DNA of 64,000 nt, taken from the NCBI RefSeq assembly GCF_024362695.1, contig NC_065420.1:2140501-2204500 (forward strand), written 5' to 3'. The stretch comes from Pectinophora gossypiella (Eukaryota; Arthropoda; Insecta; Lepidoptera; Gelechiidae). The stretch's first letter is position 1, and every line of letters begins with the position of its first letter. Made by a program: the position numbers and the translations under genes. The notes beneath the pieces were generated by a model. It made no database searches. It was given only the letters and a program-made list of their open reading frames with translations, and had not been told where the DNA came from. Below are positions 41,568-52,932 of this stretch, piece by piece.

Positions 41568-42425
41568 GTAGTTCGATCTCTTCGAGAGGATTTGGTAGAA
41601 CGAACGGATGAGATTCTGAAGCATGTGTCCCAATGGGGAGACAAAAATCTGGTAACGTTCAACTCTTCAAAAACACAGGCGTGTCTGTTCACCGCTAAGA
41701 AGAGTCCGTTCAACAGGACTCCTACTTTCCGAGGTGCATCTGTACCGATCACCGACCGTCTTGAGCTTCTTGGAATGGAGCTGACGTCTCGCCTCAACTT
41801 TGGAACCACCATTGAATACAAAGCTCAGACTGCAGCCAAAAAACTGGGCATCCTAAATAGGGTTAAGCGGTTCTTCTCACCTGGACAACTTTTGACCTTA
41901 TATAAAGCACAAGTCCGTTCTTGCATGGAGTACTGTTCTCACCTTTGGGATGGCTCAGCTAAGTACCAACTTGCTGCGTTGGATTCTGTTGAGCGACGTG
42001 CTAAGAGGTTGATCGGCGACAGGAAGCTGGTGGAAGCCAAACTGCATAGCCTAGACCACCGCCGTAAAGTCGCCTGTCTGTCGGTTTTTTACAGATTGTA
42101 CTTCGGGGAGTGTGCACAGGAGCTCCATCGGCTCATTCCACCAAGTCCATTCCATCTGAGGACATCCAGACGTACGGCGGGTTACCATCCTTACTTGGTT
42201 GACATACCACTAATCCGCACCAAGCGCTTCGCTTCATCCTTCATAATGCGCACAGCCAAGGAATGGAATGGGCTGCCGGCGTCGGTGTTTCCTGACTCTT
42301 ATAACCTGGGGTCCTTTAAATCACGGGTGAATATGCATTTTCTGGGTAAGCTCGTTCCAACGTCGATCTCTTCTTCTTGTAGAAGAACGAAGTCAAGAGC
42401 AAACCCATCTTAATTAAAAAAAAAA
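41568..42425 (+). pseudogene. 5'-truncated Jockey-type LINE with target duplication
   Basis: Encodes about the last 280 residues of a Jockey-group ORF2, without the catalytic YADD: NLVTFNSSKTQACLF, LLGMELTSRLNF, LYKAQVRSCMEYCSHLWDG, AKEWNGLPASVFPDSY. It ends in an A run. The 8-bp duplication AAATACAA (41560-41567 and 42426-42433) marks both ends. The frame is unbroken, so the insertion is fairly recent, but it is dead on arrival. Confidence 0.88.
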
Positions 42426-42579
42426 AAATACAAACTAGTTAGAAACTGTAGGTACCTATATCACACACGATTACGCTTACTTAAATGAAATGAAAGTTGC
42501 AAGATTCACATAACATAAGCACACGACTACTTATAGGTAATTGTAATTATCTCAATTGAGGTAATTAAAGGTACAACCA

Positions 42580-42695
42580 CTGCAGGATGATCTAAGTACG
42601 CACACCTCACCGAGCTTTCTGTTAAACCAACGTGATAGGTGATGAGCCGTATCGCCGTCTATAATGGTCGAGCCAACTGTATTAGTGTCGTGCGT
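42580..42695 (+). repeat. Dispersed repeat family K
   Basis: caccgagctttctgttaaacc and tatcgccgtctataatgg. Confidence 0.65.
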
Positions 42696-42705
42696 GTGCC
42701 AGGAG

Positions 42706-42958
42706 GTTTTCAAATACAAGGTAATCTCCTAGGTCAAAAATAAAATATGAAAATATGACTGAAATTGACAAAAATCATTTTCAATTTAACTTTTTTACAC
42801 ATTTTAAATTTTAAAAACACAATTCATACCTATTTTATTACGAACTTCTATGACGTTTTTGTTCAAATTCCATAGTAATTTCTTATTTTGTATATAATAA
42901 TGTAAATGATTTGACTAAATGGAAACTACCCAATAGTGGTCTTAACTATTGTTAACTA
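42706..42958. mobile_element. MITE family M, diverged
   Basis: Left ggtaatctcctaggtcaa and right ggaaactaccc resemble the M ends (GGGTAGTTTCC / GGGAACTACCC). Middle words ttctatgacgt and aaatgatttgact are shared with 53627. Confidence 0.6.
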
Positions 42959-42959
42959 A

Positions 42960-43042
42960 CCTTTCCTTTTCGACGGATATGAAAATGACGGATATAACTT
43001 AAAATAAAATTAGGCGGTGTCTGCAGGAATCGGGGCCAATAA
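42960..43042. mobile_element. MITE family G, one arm
   Basis: tttcgacggatatgaaaatgac then tataacttaaaataaaatt and gtctgcaggaatcgg. Confidence 0.7.
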
Positions 43043-43424
43043 CTGCGTAAACTTAAAACAATGTATAAAGTACATATGTTTCTTTTTAAATACTAGTTAT
43101 TACGATTTAATATCTAGGTAATTAGCACTTCCTCATTTATTTCCCAATAAACAAGTATTTTGTTCCGTTTAACAGTTTGTAATTGTAACAAACAGGAAAC
43201 CGTCCCTTACCCCTCACGCGGGGAATGTTTGTTTCATATTTGTATATCCTGTTGTTCATTGACTCTCTGACGTGCTTTGTAACTTTACCTTAGGCCACAT
43301 CATCGTCACTTACCAACAGGCTATAATAAATAATAATACTAACGTAGGTATTGTTAGAAGAAAAGAATATATCGACAACACTATGCTAGTGAACGTCACA
43401 ACACTAGCTTACGTACTTTGGATT
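43043..43424. other. AT-rich spacer
   Basis: No gene or shared repeat recognised. Confidence 0.4.
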
Positions 43425-43452
43425 GAACTGAATGGGATTAACTGTCTGAGAA

Positions 43453-44900
43453 GTGTGCATCAAGCTAGCGGCCTCAAAAAAAAAATGGGCACGAAAAAAT
43501 AATTTGACCATACCAAAAAATAGTACTCTTATTGAAAAAAATAGTACCTGTTGTAAAAAAATTAGTACCTTCACGGTTCTGGATTTATAGCCATGTTTTA
43601 TTGCACTTGCTAGCTTGACGGTGAGCGAAATTTGGCGAGAGTTAACGACAAGGTCTTTCGCTTTGATTTAAACGCCAAAAAATAGTACCGAAATAGTACT
43701 TACCCCCTGCAAAATACCGAAATGAGTACTTCAACGGTTCCAAAGTTATAAAGGCAGTTCTTTGCTCCCGCTGGCTTGACGTTTTGAAAATACCTATTAT
43801 CTAGGGAACGCTTGCATACTTCAGTTTGTAACTAATGTCAATAAACTCGTATGAAATAGTACTCCCTACCATCATAATTTGGACCTGATTCTCTTTGTAG
43901 AAATATGTCAAAAAGTCATTATAACCTATGTCATACATTTATCAAGACAGGTACAGTCGCGAACAAAATTATTACACATGCTCAAGAAGAATGTTGTCAG
44001 ATTTTAGTATTTTTTCCCCATTTTTGGGTAAAAATTGGTGAAGTGCCAGGGTTGTCAGATGAAAGTAATATCATTGTTGAAACTCTTTGAGTTATTCTAC
44101 AAATACTGCAAATTGTTTATTAACAAACACTTCGATCCGTAACAAATTGAACATGAAGGTATAAATTATAAAATAAAACAGCTGATTAAAAATGTATTAT
44201 GATGTATTAAAATCACAGATTGTTTTCAATAAGAACTAGACCTATGCAGCCATTTTCTATTAAAATTATTGCATATGGGTGTCTGCAATAGCAATTTTTT
44301 GTAATAGCAACACTCTGAAGTGCAAAGAAATGGTAGGGTAGACCTCCAAAATGGCAATACTTACGAATAAATTGTGAGGTTATGTAATTGTCTACGTGAC
44401 TGTATCAACAACAAATGTATGGCATAGGTTATGATGATTTTTTAACATATTTCTAGAAAGAGAATCGGATCAAAATTATGATGGTAGGAAGTACTATTTC
44501 ATACGAGTTTATTGAAATTAGTTACATACTGAAGTATGCAAGCGTTCCCTAGATAATAGGTATTTTCAAAACGTCAAGCCAGCGGGAGCAAAGAACTGCC
44601 TTTATAACTTTGGAACCGTTGAAGTACTCATTTCGGTATTTTGCAAGGGGTAAGTACTATTTCGGTACTATTTTTTGGCGTTTAAATCAAAGCGAAAGAC
44701 CTTGTCGTTAACTCTCGCCAAATTTCGCTCACCGTCAAGCTAGCAAGTGCAATAAAACATGGCTATAAATCCAGAACCGTGATGGTACTAATTTTTTTAC
44801 AACAGGTACTATTTTTTTCAATAAGAGTACTATTTTTTGGTATGGTCAAATTATTTTTTCGTGCCCATTTTTTTTTTGAGGCCGCTAGCTTGACGCACAC
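43453..44900. mobile_element. 1,448-bp fold-back DNA transposon
   Basis: Perfect 8-bp duplication TCTGAGAA at 43445-43452 and 44901-44908; the empty site is preserved in the J copy near 15558. Ends are GTGTGCATCAAGCTAGCGG and its partner. The inverted arms are about 490 bp, with many TAGTACT/AATAGTAC words. The ~450-bp centre has no recognised coding frame. The 8-bp duplication allows hAT, P or Merlin, but the ends fit none of them clearly. Confidence 0.88.
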
Positions 44901-44955
44901 TCTGAGAACTGATATTAGGCAGCTAAATTGCTCAATTGTATACCAATATTTTATG

Positions 44956-45319
44956 TTTGCTCAGAGAGAAATGGAAAGAGCTATGCTCGGCATTTCCTTA
45001 CGGGACCGGAAGAGAAATACTTGGGTTCGATCTAAAACCAAGGTTAGGGATGTGGTAAAAGTAATTGCCGAACGCAAGTGGAGATGGGCGGGACACATTG
45101 CTCGAATGAGCAAGGAAAGATGGACCCGGAGATTGTTAGAGTGGCGCCCACGAGCATTCACAAGACCGAGAGGAAGACCACCAATGAGATGGAAGGATGA
45201 CATTGTGCGGCACGCAAGATATGGCTGGATGTCGATAGCCCAGGATCGTCGGAAATGGAAAAACATGGAAGAGGCCTACGTCCAAAATTGGATATAAATT
45301 TAGGCTGATATAGATAGAT
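44956..45319 (+). pseudogene. RTE-type LINE, 5'-truncated with target duplication
   Basis: The frame to 45297 encodes the C-terminus typical of RTE/BovB-like ORFs: REMERAMLGISLRDR, KWRWAGHIARM, RPRGRPPMRWKDDI, then EEAYVQNWI and a stop. It ends in gatatagatag. The word ATTTTATGTTT flanks both sides. Confidence 0.88.
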
Positions 45320-45604
45320 TTTATGTTTATTTTTTTTTATTTTTTTAAAGAACGTCTAGGGCCCTGTGCCGAGGTTTTTCTTGCAGCTTCTTTTCCCCGG
45401 CTATACAGGTTGTGAGAAGCTGCAGTAGTTTTAGGCGGATGAGACGTTCGTTATGTAAAAATTGACGATTCAAAGTGTAACTATGTTACCAACTGAATAA
45501 AGATATTTTTGAATTTGAATTTTGACAGATCTAATTCTTACCGTGCATTGAGACGATTGTCAAATGTTATCTAATTGAAATATAATCAATAATTATACAT
45601 ATTC

Positions 45605-45832
45605 TATTGTGTGGGTTGTGAGGTGGATTACCAACCCCATCAACCCTGATGTCAGGGTTATTATTGAACTGCCATAGGCCCCTGACTTGACTCATGTAAC
45701 GACTACGTACCTACTTACATCAGTAAGTAAGTAGTAACCGGGACCAATGGCTTAACGTGCCTTCCGAAGCACGGATCATCTCACTTTTGGAAAATCAAGT
45801 GATTAGCCTGTAAGGTCCTAACCAAACTAGGT
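45605..45832 (-). repeat. SINE family A, headless, inverted
   Basis: Minus-strand tail and core ending at cctagtttggttaggacc, immediately followed by a plus copy. Confidence 0.85.
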
Positions 45833-46155
45833 GTGTGCAGTGGTAGATCATCGGGCTCACGAACCGGAGGTCCCGGGTTCAAATCCCGGTGGGGACATAT
45901 CACAAAAATCATTTTGTGATCCCTAGTTTGGTTAGGACATTACAGGCTGATCACCCGATTGTCCGAAAATAAGATGATCCGTGCTTCGGAAGGCACGTTA
46001 AGCCGTTGGTCCCGGTTACTAATTACTGATGTAAGTTAGCAGTCGTTACATGAGCCATGTCAGGGGCACTTGACGGCTCAATAGTAACCCTGACACCAGG
46101 GTTGATGGGGTTGGTAATCCACCTTGTGAGGTGGACCCACACGACAGAAGAAGTC
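45833..46155 (+). repeat. SINE family A, full length
   Basis: Head with B box ggttcaaatcc through the cacccacacgacagaagaag tail. The tail carries a small extra palindrome, ccaccttgtgaggtgg. Confidence 0.88.
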
Positions 46156-46436
46156 TTACTTAAATGGCCGCAAAAATTAAGTAGATACATGTACAATCTC
46201 GTCCTCTCTTCTCAGTTACAACCCGGTGGGCTTTTAGGTCTGGAAATAGACAGGATTAGCTGAAAAATTGTCTGAAGTGCGCCCGCGCCGGCGTCGCTGA
46301 GTCATACTACAGTGGCGCCATTGAATTTATAGTGGTACGTTCCGGAACTAAAATAGAGTCATGAAAGAACTCTTCATGTTCTATTTAAGACGAGATTCAT
46401 GATGATGAAAGATTTAGTTGAACAAAGCGATAATTT

Positions 46437-46560
46437 TAAGACCTGTTTGGAGATCGCGTGACTTACATATTAGTGTCACGGGTTCGAACCCGACCCGGGT
46501 TTAACTACTGAATTCGACTGAGTTTGAATTCATGTTTGGAGTGTCTAGGGTGTGGCTATA
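46437..46560 (+). repeat. SINE family C, 5' part
   Basis: B box ggttcgaaccc and gaattcatgtttgga. Confidence 0.65.
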
Positions 46561-47160
46561 AACAAGAAAACTCGAACTCTCTGTTCTGGGAGTTATTATA
46601 GTTTCTTTTTATTTGCTTTTATTTATTTTTATTTGCTTTTGCTTTTATGTGCGGTGTTTCCTGACACAAGCACTACGCTTAAAAGGAGACTCCAATCACC
46701 TTTATTACTTTAAATAGTTTCTAAGTAATAAAGTATTTTGTATTTTTTTTGTATTCTGCCACAATGACGGGCACCACTTGTGCTCATCTGAATATCATTT
46801 TATGGCTCAATCCACAACTTTAACTCCTCGGTACGCAACGAACGTATCCTGAAAATAAATTAAGAACGAGCAACAAGAAAGATCACACCCTATTGGTACC
46901 AGATGTGTCCGCGGCCAGTTTTAGCTTGAAGCAATTAATGCCCTCTCGAGATAATAATAAAATTAAACAACACGGTGACTAAGTGGCTAAAATTGGTCCG
47001 TGCACCCTATTTATTGAGATGTGTCGCTAAGTCGCGCTTGCACTGTGGGCTGGTTGCGAAATGTTGTGCAATTTGCCACCTGCGTTTTGAGCTCACGTGT
47101 GTAATAGATAAATGATTTGTTTTTCCCATTTTCAACCTTGAAAACTAGGTAATATCCTTG
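46561..47160. other. AT-rich spacer
   Basis: Contains a tandem tttatttgctttta block at 46600-46640. No gene recognised. Confidence 0.4.
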
Positions 47161-47428
47161 TTTTTTTGACGTGACTTATTGTAGATTTGCCGCAGATGGC
47201 ATTAACTACCTGGCCGTACAAATGGGGAGCGCTGAAGGCACTCACCCGGTACCTACAACGTTTAAGACAACAGGCCTGAGGGTGCCCAGTTGGGCGCGAA
47301 CCTCGGCTCAGGGCGTCGTCGTCTGAGAGGAAAAATATTTGAATGAATTAATCGATCCTAGTGGGTCGATATCGATAAGCGATGATTGAGGAAAATCGTC
47401 AACCACGCCGCCGGCGGGATCAAGTATC
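47161..47428 (-). repeat. SINE F, nearly full length
   Basis: Poly(T) at left, sense on minus, full body to accacgccgccggcgg. Confidence 0.85.
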
Positions 47429-47689
47429 CTTGTGTACACCTAACCAGCAAAAGTTAAATTGCGCGTGTACGATAATGTCAATGTGTAGCGTGTGTGTAAA
47501 TGTCCGGGTTGTGCCTATGGCCAGTGCGGGCCTGTCGTGTGGTAAGATTCCTCATCATGCACGTAGCTTTATAGCCCTACCTAAGCGGCGAAAGTGCCAA
47601 ATCGGCTTGGCGCTCGACGGCTTCATGATTCACAGGGTTGTTTGCACCGCCCTGACTGATGCTCGCGCAGGTCATGGCTAGTTTCACCT

Positions 47690-47900
47690 TTGTATCTTTA
47701 GGGAGCCTGTAGGCCAGTATGAAAATCACCTAAGTTGCATCGTAAGGTCACTGGTTCAAATCCCGGTCGGGCTCTAAAGAACTGAATACAAATTTATTAT
47801 AAGAATGTATTTGTGCCCGGTTAATGGAAATTACCTTGCCTAGTTCGACGATCGAACTAATGAATCGAACTAGTGAGAACAAATCGCCCCTATTACATCC
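47690..47900 (+). repeat. tRNA-like SINE head, C-related
   Basis: B box ggttcaaatcc preceded by gtaggccagta and followed by cggtcgggctc. The downstream part is unlike the other C copies. Confidence 0.45.
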
Positions 47901-48004
47901 GACTTAAACGTAGCTGGCAAGGAGTAGGTGCATGTACTTAACACCTCTGCCTACCCGTTCGGGGATACAGGCGTGATTTAAAAAAGTTCATCGTCATCTA
48001 ATCT

Positions 48005-48290
48005 TCCTAGCGTTATCCCGTTTTTCACGAGGTCCGCTTACCTAACCTGAAGATATTTGACAGGTACAGCTTCTTTCAGAAGAGATTGCCTGTCTGACTT
48101 TCGAACCCGCGAAGGAAATACCAGCCCAATACAGATTTGGTCATATACCTCCGAAACGCATTTCTCGTAATGTAGGCTTCCTCACAATGTTTTCCTTCAC
48201 AATTGAGGACGTGATAAGTAAACATGAATTCGAAAATCAACCGTACCAGTCAATCGAACCCCGACAACCAAACAGCGATTTTTATCTAAG
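48005..48290 (-). repeat. SINE family C, nearly full length
   Basis: Antisense: ggtccgcttacctaacctga, ctgactttcgaacccgcg, then aaacatgaattcgaaaatc and a B box. Confidence 0.78.
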
Positions 48291-48504
48291 AATATAGGGT
48301 AATATTTTTTTATTGTTTTCTATCATTTTATCGTGGCGGAAGTAAAGATAATGATATCATTATCACAAACAGAAATTCCAAACGACTTATTTTTTTATAC
48401 CTGCATGGGTAAGTACCTGCTTACCTGTTATGAAGGTATGATAATACAACCTTATCTGTATATCATGCTTTCTTACCGATACGATCATACTTATCAAATA
48501 TTCA

Positions 48505-48818
48505 GCCTCTGTGGTCTAGTGGTTAGAGCGTTAGGCTCACGATCTGGAGGTCCGGGTTCGATTCCCGATGGGGACATTGTCGAAATCACTTTGTGAGACT
48601 GTCCTTTGTTTGGTAAGGACTTTTCAGGCTTGAATCACCTGATTGTCCGAAAAAGTAAGATGATTCCGTGCTTCGGAGGGCACGTTACCTAAGCCGTTGG
48701 TCCCGGCTTTTAGCCGTAAAAACACCTCCACCAACCCGCATTGGAGCAGCGGGGTGGAGTATGCTCCGTACCCCCTCCGGTTGATTGAGTGGGACGTATA
48801 TAGGCAGTTTATGTATCA
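48505..48818 (+). repeat. SINE family B, full-length reference copy
   Basis: Head gtggtctagtggttagagcg, B box ggttcgattcc, core ccgtgcttcggagggcacg, then the tail acctccaccaacccgcattg and gggacgtatataggcag. Confidence 0.9.
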
Positions 48819-48907
48819 AATATTCATATTAGACCTTTTCATAACCTTGACTTTAGGTACATTTAGCTATTAATGTAGGTAAGTAAATAACATTTTTCTA
48901 TTTTTAC

Positions 48908-49150
48908 GGAGATTTATTTATTATAGATTTGCCTCGATTGGCATTCACTTATTGGCCGGACGAATCTGGAGCGCTGAGGACTCTCTCCCGGTGCAAAATT
49001 TAAGACGACAGGCCTGAGAGTGGCCAAATTGGGCACGAATTCCGGCTCAGGGCGTCGCTCGCCTGAGAGGAGAGAAAACACGACCACACTAGGCAGGAGG
49101 GTATCAGAGTCTTGAACTTTTGTTGTCTTGTTGGCTAGAGCTGATTGGCT
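48908..49150 (-). repeat. SINE F, diverged
   Basis: Matches F along most of its length with many changes, so an older copy. Ends near ttggctagagctgattggc. Confidence 0.75.
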
Positions 49151-49699
49151 GATAAATAATTATAAATTTATTAAAGAAAAAACACATTAAGTAGTTCATA
49201 TATATATATTTATATTGACATCCAACATTCATTATACTTAAGTACACTTATTACATTTGTTTCGATTGTCTCCCAATTACCAGTATTTATGCAATATACG
49301 ACTAATTTAATTAAATATCTGTAGTTCAATCATGACCAAAACTTTCCCCTCCCGATCGTCAACTGTCTTCTAATCTTTTCTTGTTTTCTTCTTAAAAATG
49401 TCCGCCATTATGTTTCTTTTTAAAGGACTGGATCATAGAGTTTTCGCCAAAGGAGTATTTACTTTGTTCAGCGACGTCAAATTGTTGTTTAAACAACCTA
49501 GCCATATATCGTTGCTTTTACTTAATGAAAACCACGTAAGCGTCTTTTGAAAAATCCCATTCGGATATGATATTTGTTAATAAAACCTCACAATAGACAC
49601 GCTAGTTTCAATCCAGGTAAAAAATGTATTGTAGTCTCAATTTTTATCCGGAATTAAACTAATTGAATGAAAACTGTTGAAGAAAATCACAATAGAATG
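49151..49699. other. AT-rich spacer
   Basis: No gene or shared repeat recognised. Confidence 0.4.
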
Positions 49700-49796
49700 T
49701 TTTTTGACGTGACTTATTGTTGCCTTGTCGCAGATGACATTAACTACTTGGCCGGACAAATGGGGAGCGCTGAAGGCTCTCGCCCGGTACAACGTT
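49700..49796 (-). repeat. SINE F, 5'-truncated insertion
   Basis: Poly(T), then the F 3' end up to cccggtacaacg. Flanks share TAGAATGT. Confidence 0.75.
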
Positions 49797-49954
49797 TTAA
49801 AAGTAGAATGTGATTTTTCAAAAAGGCGCTTAGTAGGTACGTGGTTTCCATTATAAGTATGTACTTAATAATAAATAAATAAGTTATAAAACGAATATGT
49901 ACTTATTTATTAATTTTAGGTTATTGAACTTAGATATGGGTAGTAGTATTTATT

Positions 49955-51482
49955 GGCATGTATTTAACGAGGCGACAAATTAATTGGATTTAGGGATGTA
50001 AAAATAATGAAAGCAGGTAGCAAAAATAATAGGTTGGCACCAACGGTGAAGAGTAATTTTTAGTAGAAAGTGGCGGCTAAAAAATCAGTTATAAGCTTTG
50101 TTTTAAATTAAACTGGCATCGATTTATTGTTGTGGCAACTGAATTTATTGTTAAGCCAACGCGAACGCCTTGACGGCGACTAAAAAATAGAAAATAGGCT
50201 CTCTTAAATTATACATTGGGGTTGTAAATATAGTTAACCTAGGTGAGAAAAAAATATGAACAAGGTTATAAAAAATATACTTTGAGCGACATTTTATGAG
50301 CTCTAAATAAAGCAAATATTGGCATGCAAAAATATTATTGGTTTATAATAATACTTGATAATACTTGTATCTTAAGTTTGATGGTTTTTTCTGCCGAATT
50401 TCATTAAACAGAAAACTTTTCGACTATTTTCGTTTCGGTTTTTTTCACTTCGCTGAAAATCACGTTTGCCTAAGTTTCGTTTGACTTAATAACAATTCGT
50501 TCTTTTCGTTACTCCGACGTTTCATTTGTGGGAAAAACTATTTTCCGAAGTTAGGGTTGGCCGAAATACATTTTGTCCCAAATATCATGATGCCGAACAT
50601 TCATTACACTACTGTTAATAAACCTTCAAAATCTGTGACCTTAAAAGGTCTTCACCGCCGCCTCTCGGCCCTTCGGGCCTCGATGGTCACAAGTAACCTA
50701 ACCCACTCGGCTATATGGCAAAAGCCTTCGTAACCTATATCTACAGTGTCGGGGTGCCGCGAATTTCCGTGCTCGCTTCGCTCGCACCCGTGACTGCTGT
50801 CGTTACGAAACAAATCTTCACCGCCGCCTCTCGGCCCTTCGGGCCTCGATGGTCACAACTAACCAAAATATGTCAAATAGATCATATAGGGAATGAAAAA
50901 ACTTCAAAAGAGACTTCAGCTAATAGTAAAAATTGTTTTCAAAAATTGTGAAAATATTACAAGTAAACAATAACAGGCAATCGTATCATCCCGTGATAAC
51001 CGCCCGCCGCTTGCCATTGGCTAATAACGCCCTACACCACCCCCCGCACCGCGGCCCGCACTCTGCTAAGCGTGCGCGCTTGGCGCCGTTTTCATTAAAT
51101 TTTGATTCCCAAACAAAAATATTAGAATCCTAATACTTAATTACAGTACCCGTTTTATTTTTTTAGGTGCTTGCAAATCGCAGCCCGAAAGTGTATTTTT
51201 ATATGGAAGCCTATATTTGCCAATAAAATATTTTTAATTCTCCTGTCTTAATATTAGTCGCCAAGTCATTATTTATAATACCTCACCTATAATTTCATTG
51301 GCCCTGTTAAATATTTTTGCTACCTTAAAGTAGCAGCCATTATTGAGTTTTTATAAATCCTTGCATTTCGAAGCTCATCTAATATAATTGTCGCAATAAT
51401 ATTTAATCGCTGCCAAGTAATTATTTGTAACAAAACAATTAGTCGCCCTTTAAGTTTTTAGTCGCCGCGAAAATAATATGCC
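49955..51482. mobile_element. 1,528-bp non-autonomous element with 9-bp duplications
   Basis: Flanked by the perfect 9-bp word GTATTTATT (49946-49954 and 51483-51491). Ends start GGCATGTATTT at left and, inverted, GGCATATTATTTTCG at right, both reaching a GGCGAC word. GGCGACTAA-like words recur in the left arm (49971, 50051, 50176) and, in opposite orientation, in the right arm (about 51260, 51440, 51460), along with an inverted ggtagcaaaaat pair. A ~50-bp GC-rich block is directly repeated inside. No protein is recognised. 9-bp duplications suggest Mutator-like or Merlin-like origin. Confidence 0.78.
50648..50870. repeat. Direct repeat of a GC-rich hairpin block
   Basis: The block starting cttcaccgccgcctctcgg and holding the hairpin GGCCCTTCGGGCC occurs at about 50650-50700 and again at about 50817-50867, inside the element at 49955. 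Confidence 0.8.
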
Positions 51483-51491
51483 GTATTTATT

Positions 51492-51996
51492 TTCTGTAAT
51501 TCACTTAAATAAGTACTTAAGTATACTTAATATCATTCGTAAACCTACCTACGTTGCGTTGTGTTGTGATTCCGTATGTCCGCATTTACTCGCGAGGACA
51601 AGGTACTTACTTAAGTATTTTTAATTTTCGATTCAACCCAATCCAGATTCCAGAAGACTAATTTAATCATAGGTATAACCTACTCCAATTCACTTCCGAG
51701 AAAAAGCCTAAGAAAACATCTAGAAAGTTCCGTATTGCATCATATTTATTTATTTCACTTGTTTTCATTCGTCACTCTTGGCAAAAATCCCGCACGTGTT
51801 AATATAACATTATTTCGTGCTAATGTCAACTTTAATGTCTTAGGTGTAAGAGCTGGAGATTTACGCACAATATGCGTCGACAGTGGCGTTAAAATTGAAG
51901 GCACGTGTTTTGTGGAAAACTTAGAAAAATGCCCTTGTATTTTATAAAAAAAGGTTTGCTTTTGACCACAATCTCATCGGATTGTAAATGAAGATT
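51492..51996. other. AT-rich spacer
   Basis: A 70-codon open frame (51735-51947) has no recognised domain. Nothing else is seen. Confidence 0.4.
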
Positions 51997-52227
51997 CAGG
52001 GTTTTAGTGACATCGTAACGAATACTGAGGGGGATGATTCAGACCATGATTCTGAGTTAATATCAAGTGGAATTTTCCGTTACAAAATTAATGTCTTTTT
52101 AATTGTTTTTTTTTTTTAATATTTTCAATTCTTTACTTTTGCTATAGAAAAGTCCACTTGATATTAACTCAGAATAATGAGCTGAATCATCCCTCTCAGT
52201 ATTCGTTACGATGTCACTAACATCCCG
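51997..52227. mobile_element. Palindromic MITE family H
   Basis: cagggttttagtgacatcg at left, gatgtcactaacatcccg at right followed by TA. The left flank has lost its TA. Confidence 0.8.
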
Positions 52228-52261
52228 TACAAGTACATACAGGTAGCCATACAAGTAGGTA

Positions 52262-52484
52262 TGGGTGTTAGTGACACCGTAACGAATACTGAGAGGGATG
52301 GTTCAGACCATGATTCTGAGTTGATATCAAGTGGAATTTTCAGTCGGAAAATTCATGAAATATTTTGTGTTTTTTTAATTATTTTCAGTTCCATACTTTT
52401 GCGATAGAAAAATCCACTTGATATCAACTCAGAATCATGGTCTCAATCATCCCTCAAAGTTTTCGTTACGATGGGCCCACCCTG
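52262..52484. mobile_element. Palindromic MITE family H, second tandem copy
   Basis: Lies 34 bp after the previous copy in a tandem arrangement. tgggtgttagtgacacc at left, ccaccctg at right, TA on each side. Confidence 0.8.
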
Positions 52485-52918
52485 TATATTATGGGCTAAG
52501 GTGGTACTTACTAAATATTTTCAGATCACTTAGTTCTACTTCATGTGATATTTCATGAAGTGTCGAAGTAAAAATCTGGTGTAAATTTTATAAAGACAGC
52601 CATCATACACAAAGTAGAGGGGAAGAAGCAAAAAAGTACAGGCAACATACAAAAACTTGAGTTATGGTGTTACCATTTACATAATAAACGTTTTGTTATT
52701 TCTGAATTTATTTGAAGTGAATATTAAAATCCTATTACACATTTTTTAAATGAACTAGATACTTACACTTTTGTTATTTATTATTATATTTTATAACATT
52801 TAATTTAATACGTGAAGAAATTAGACCGAGTATAGGTATGTAGCTTCGCGTATTCAGCCTAATATTCGGCGCATCTCTAAAAAACAATATTTTCTTATCC
52901 CAGAAAAAAAAGCTTTAT
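52485..52918. other. AT-rich spacer
   Basis: No gene or shared repeat recognised. Confidence 0.4.
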
Positions 52919-52932
52919 AATATTTTGGCGAC

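Larger units (their letters stand above)
43425..45522 (+). repeat. LINE 3'-end family J, host of two insertions
   Basis: J sequence resumes at 44901-44955 and again from about 45320 to 45522 (gaatttgaatttt end). Between the pieces lie a fold-back element (43453-44900) and an RTE fragment (44956-45319). Confidence 0.8.
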
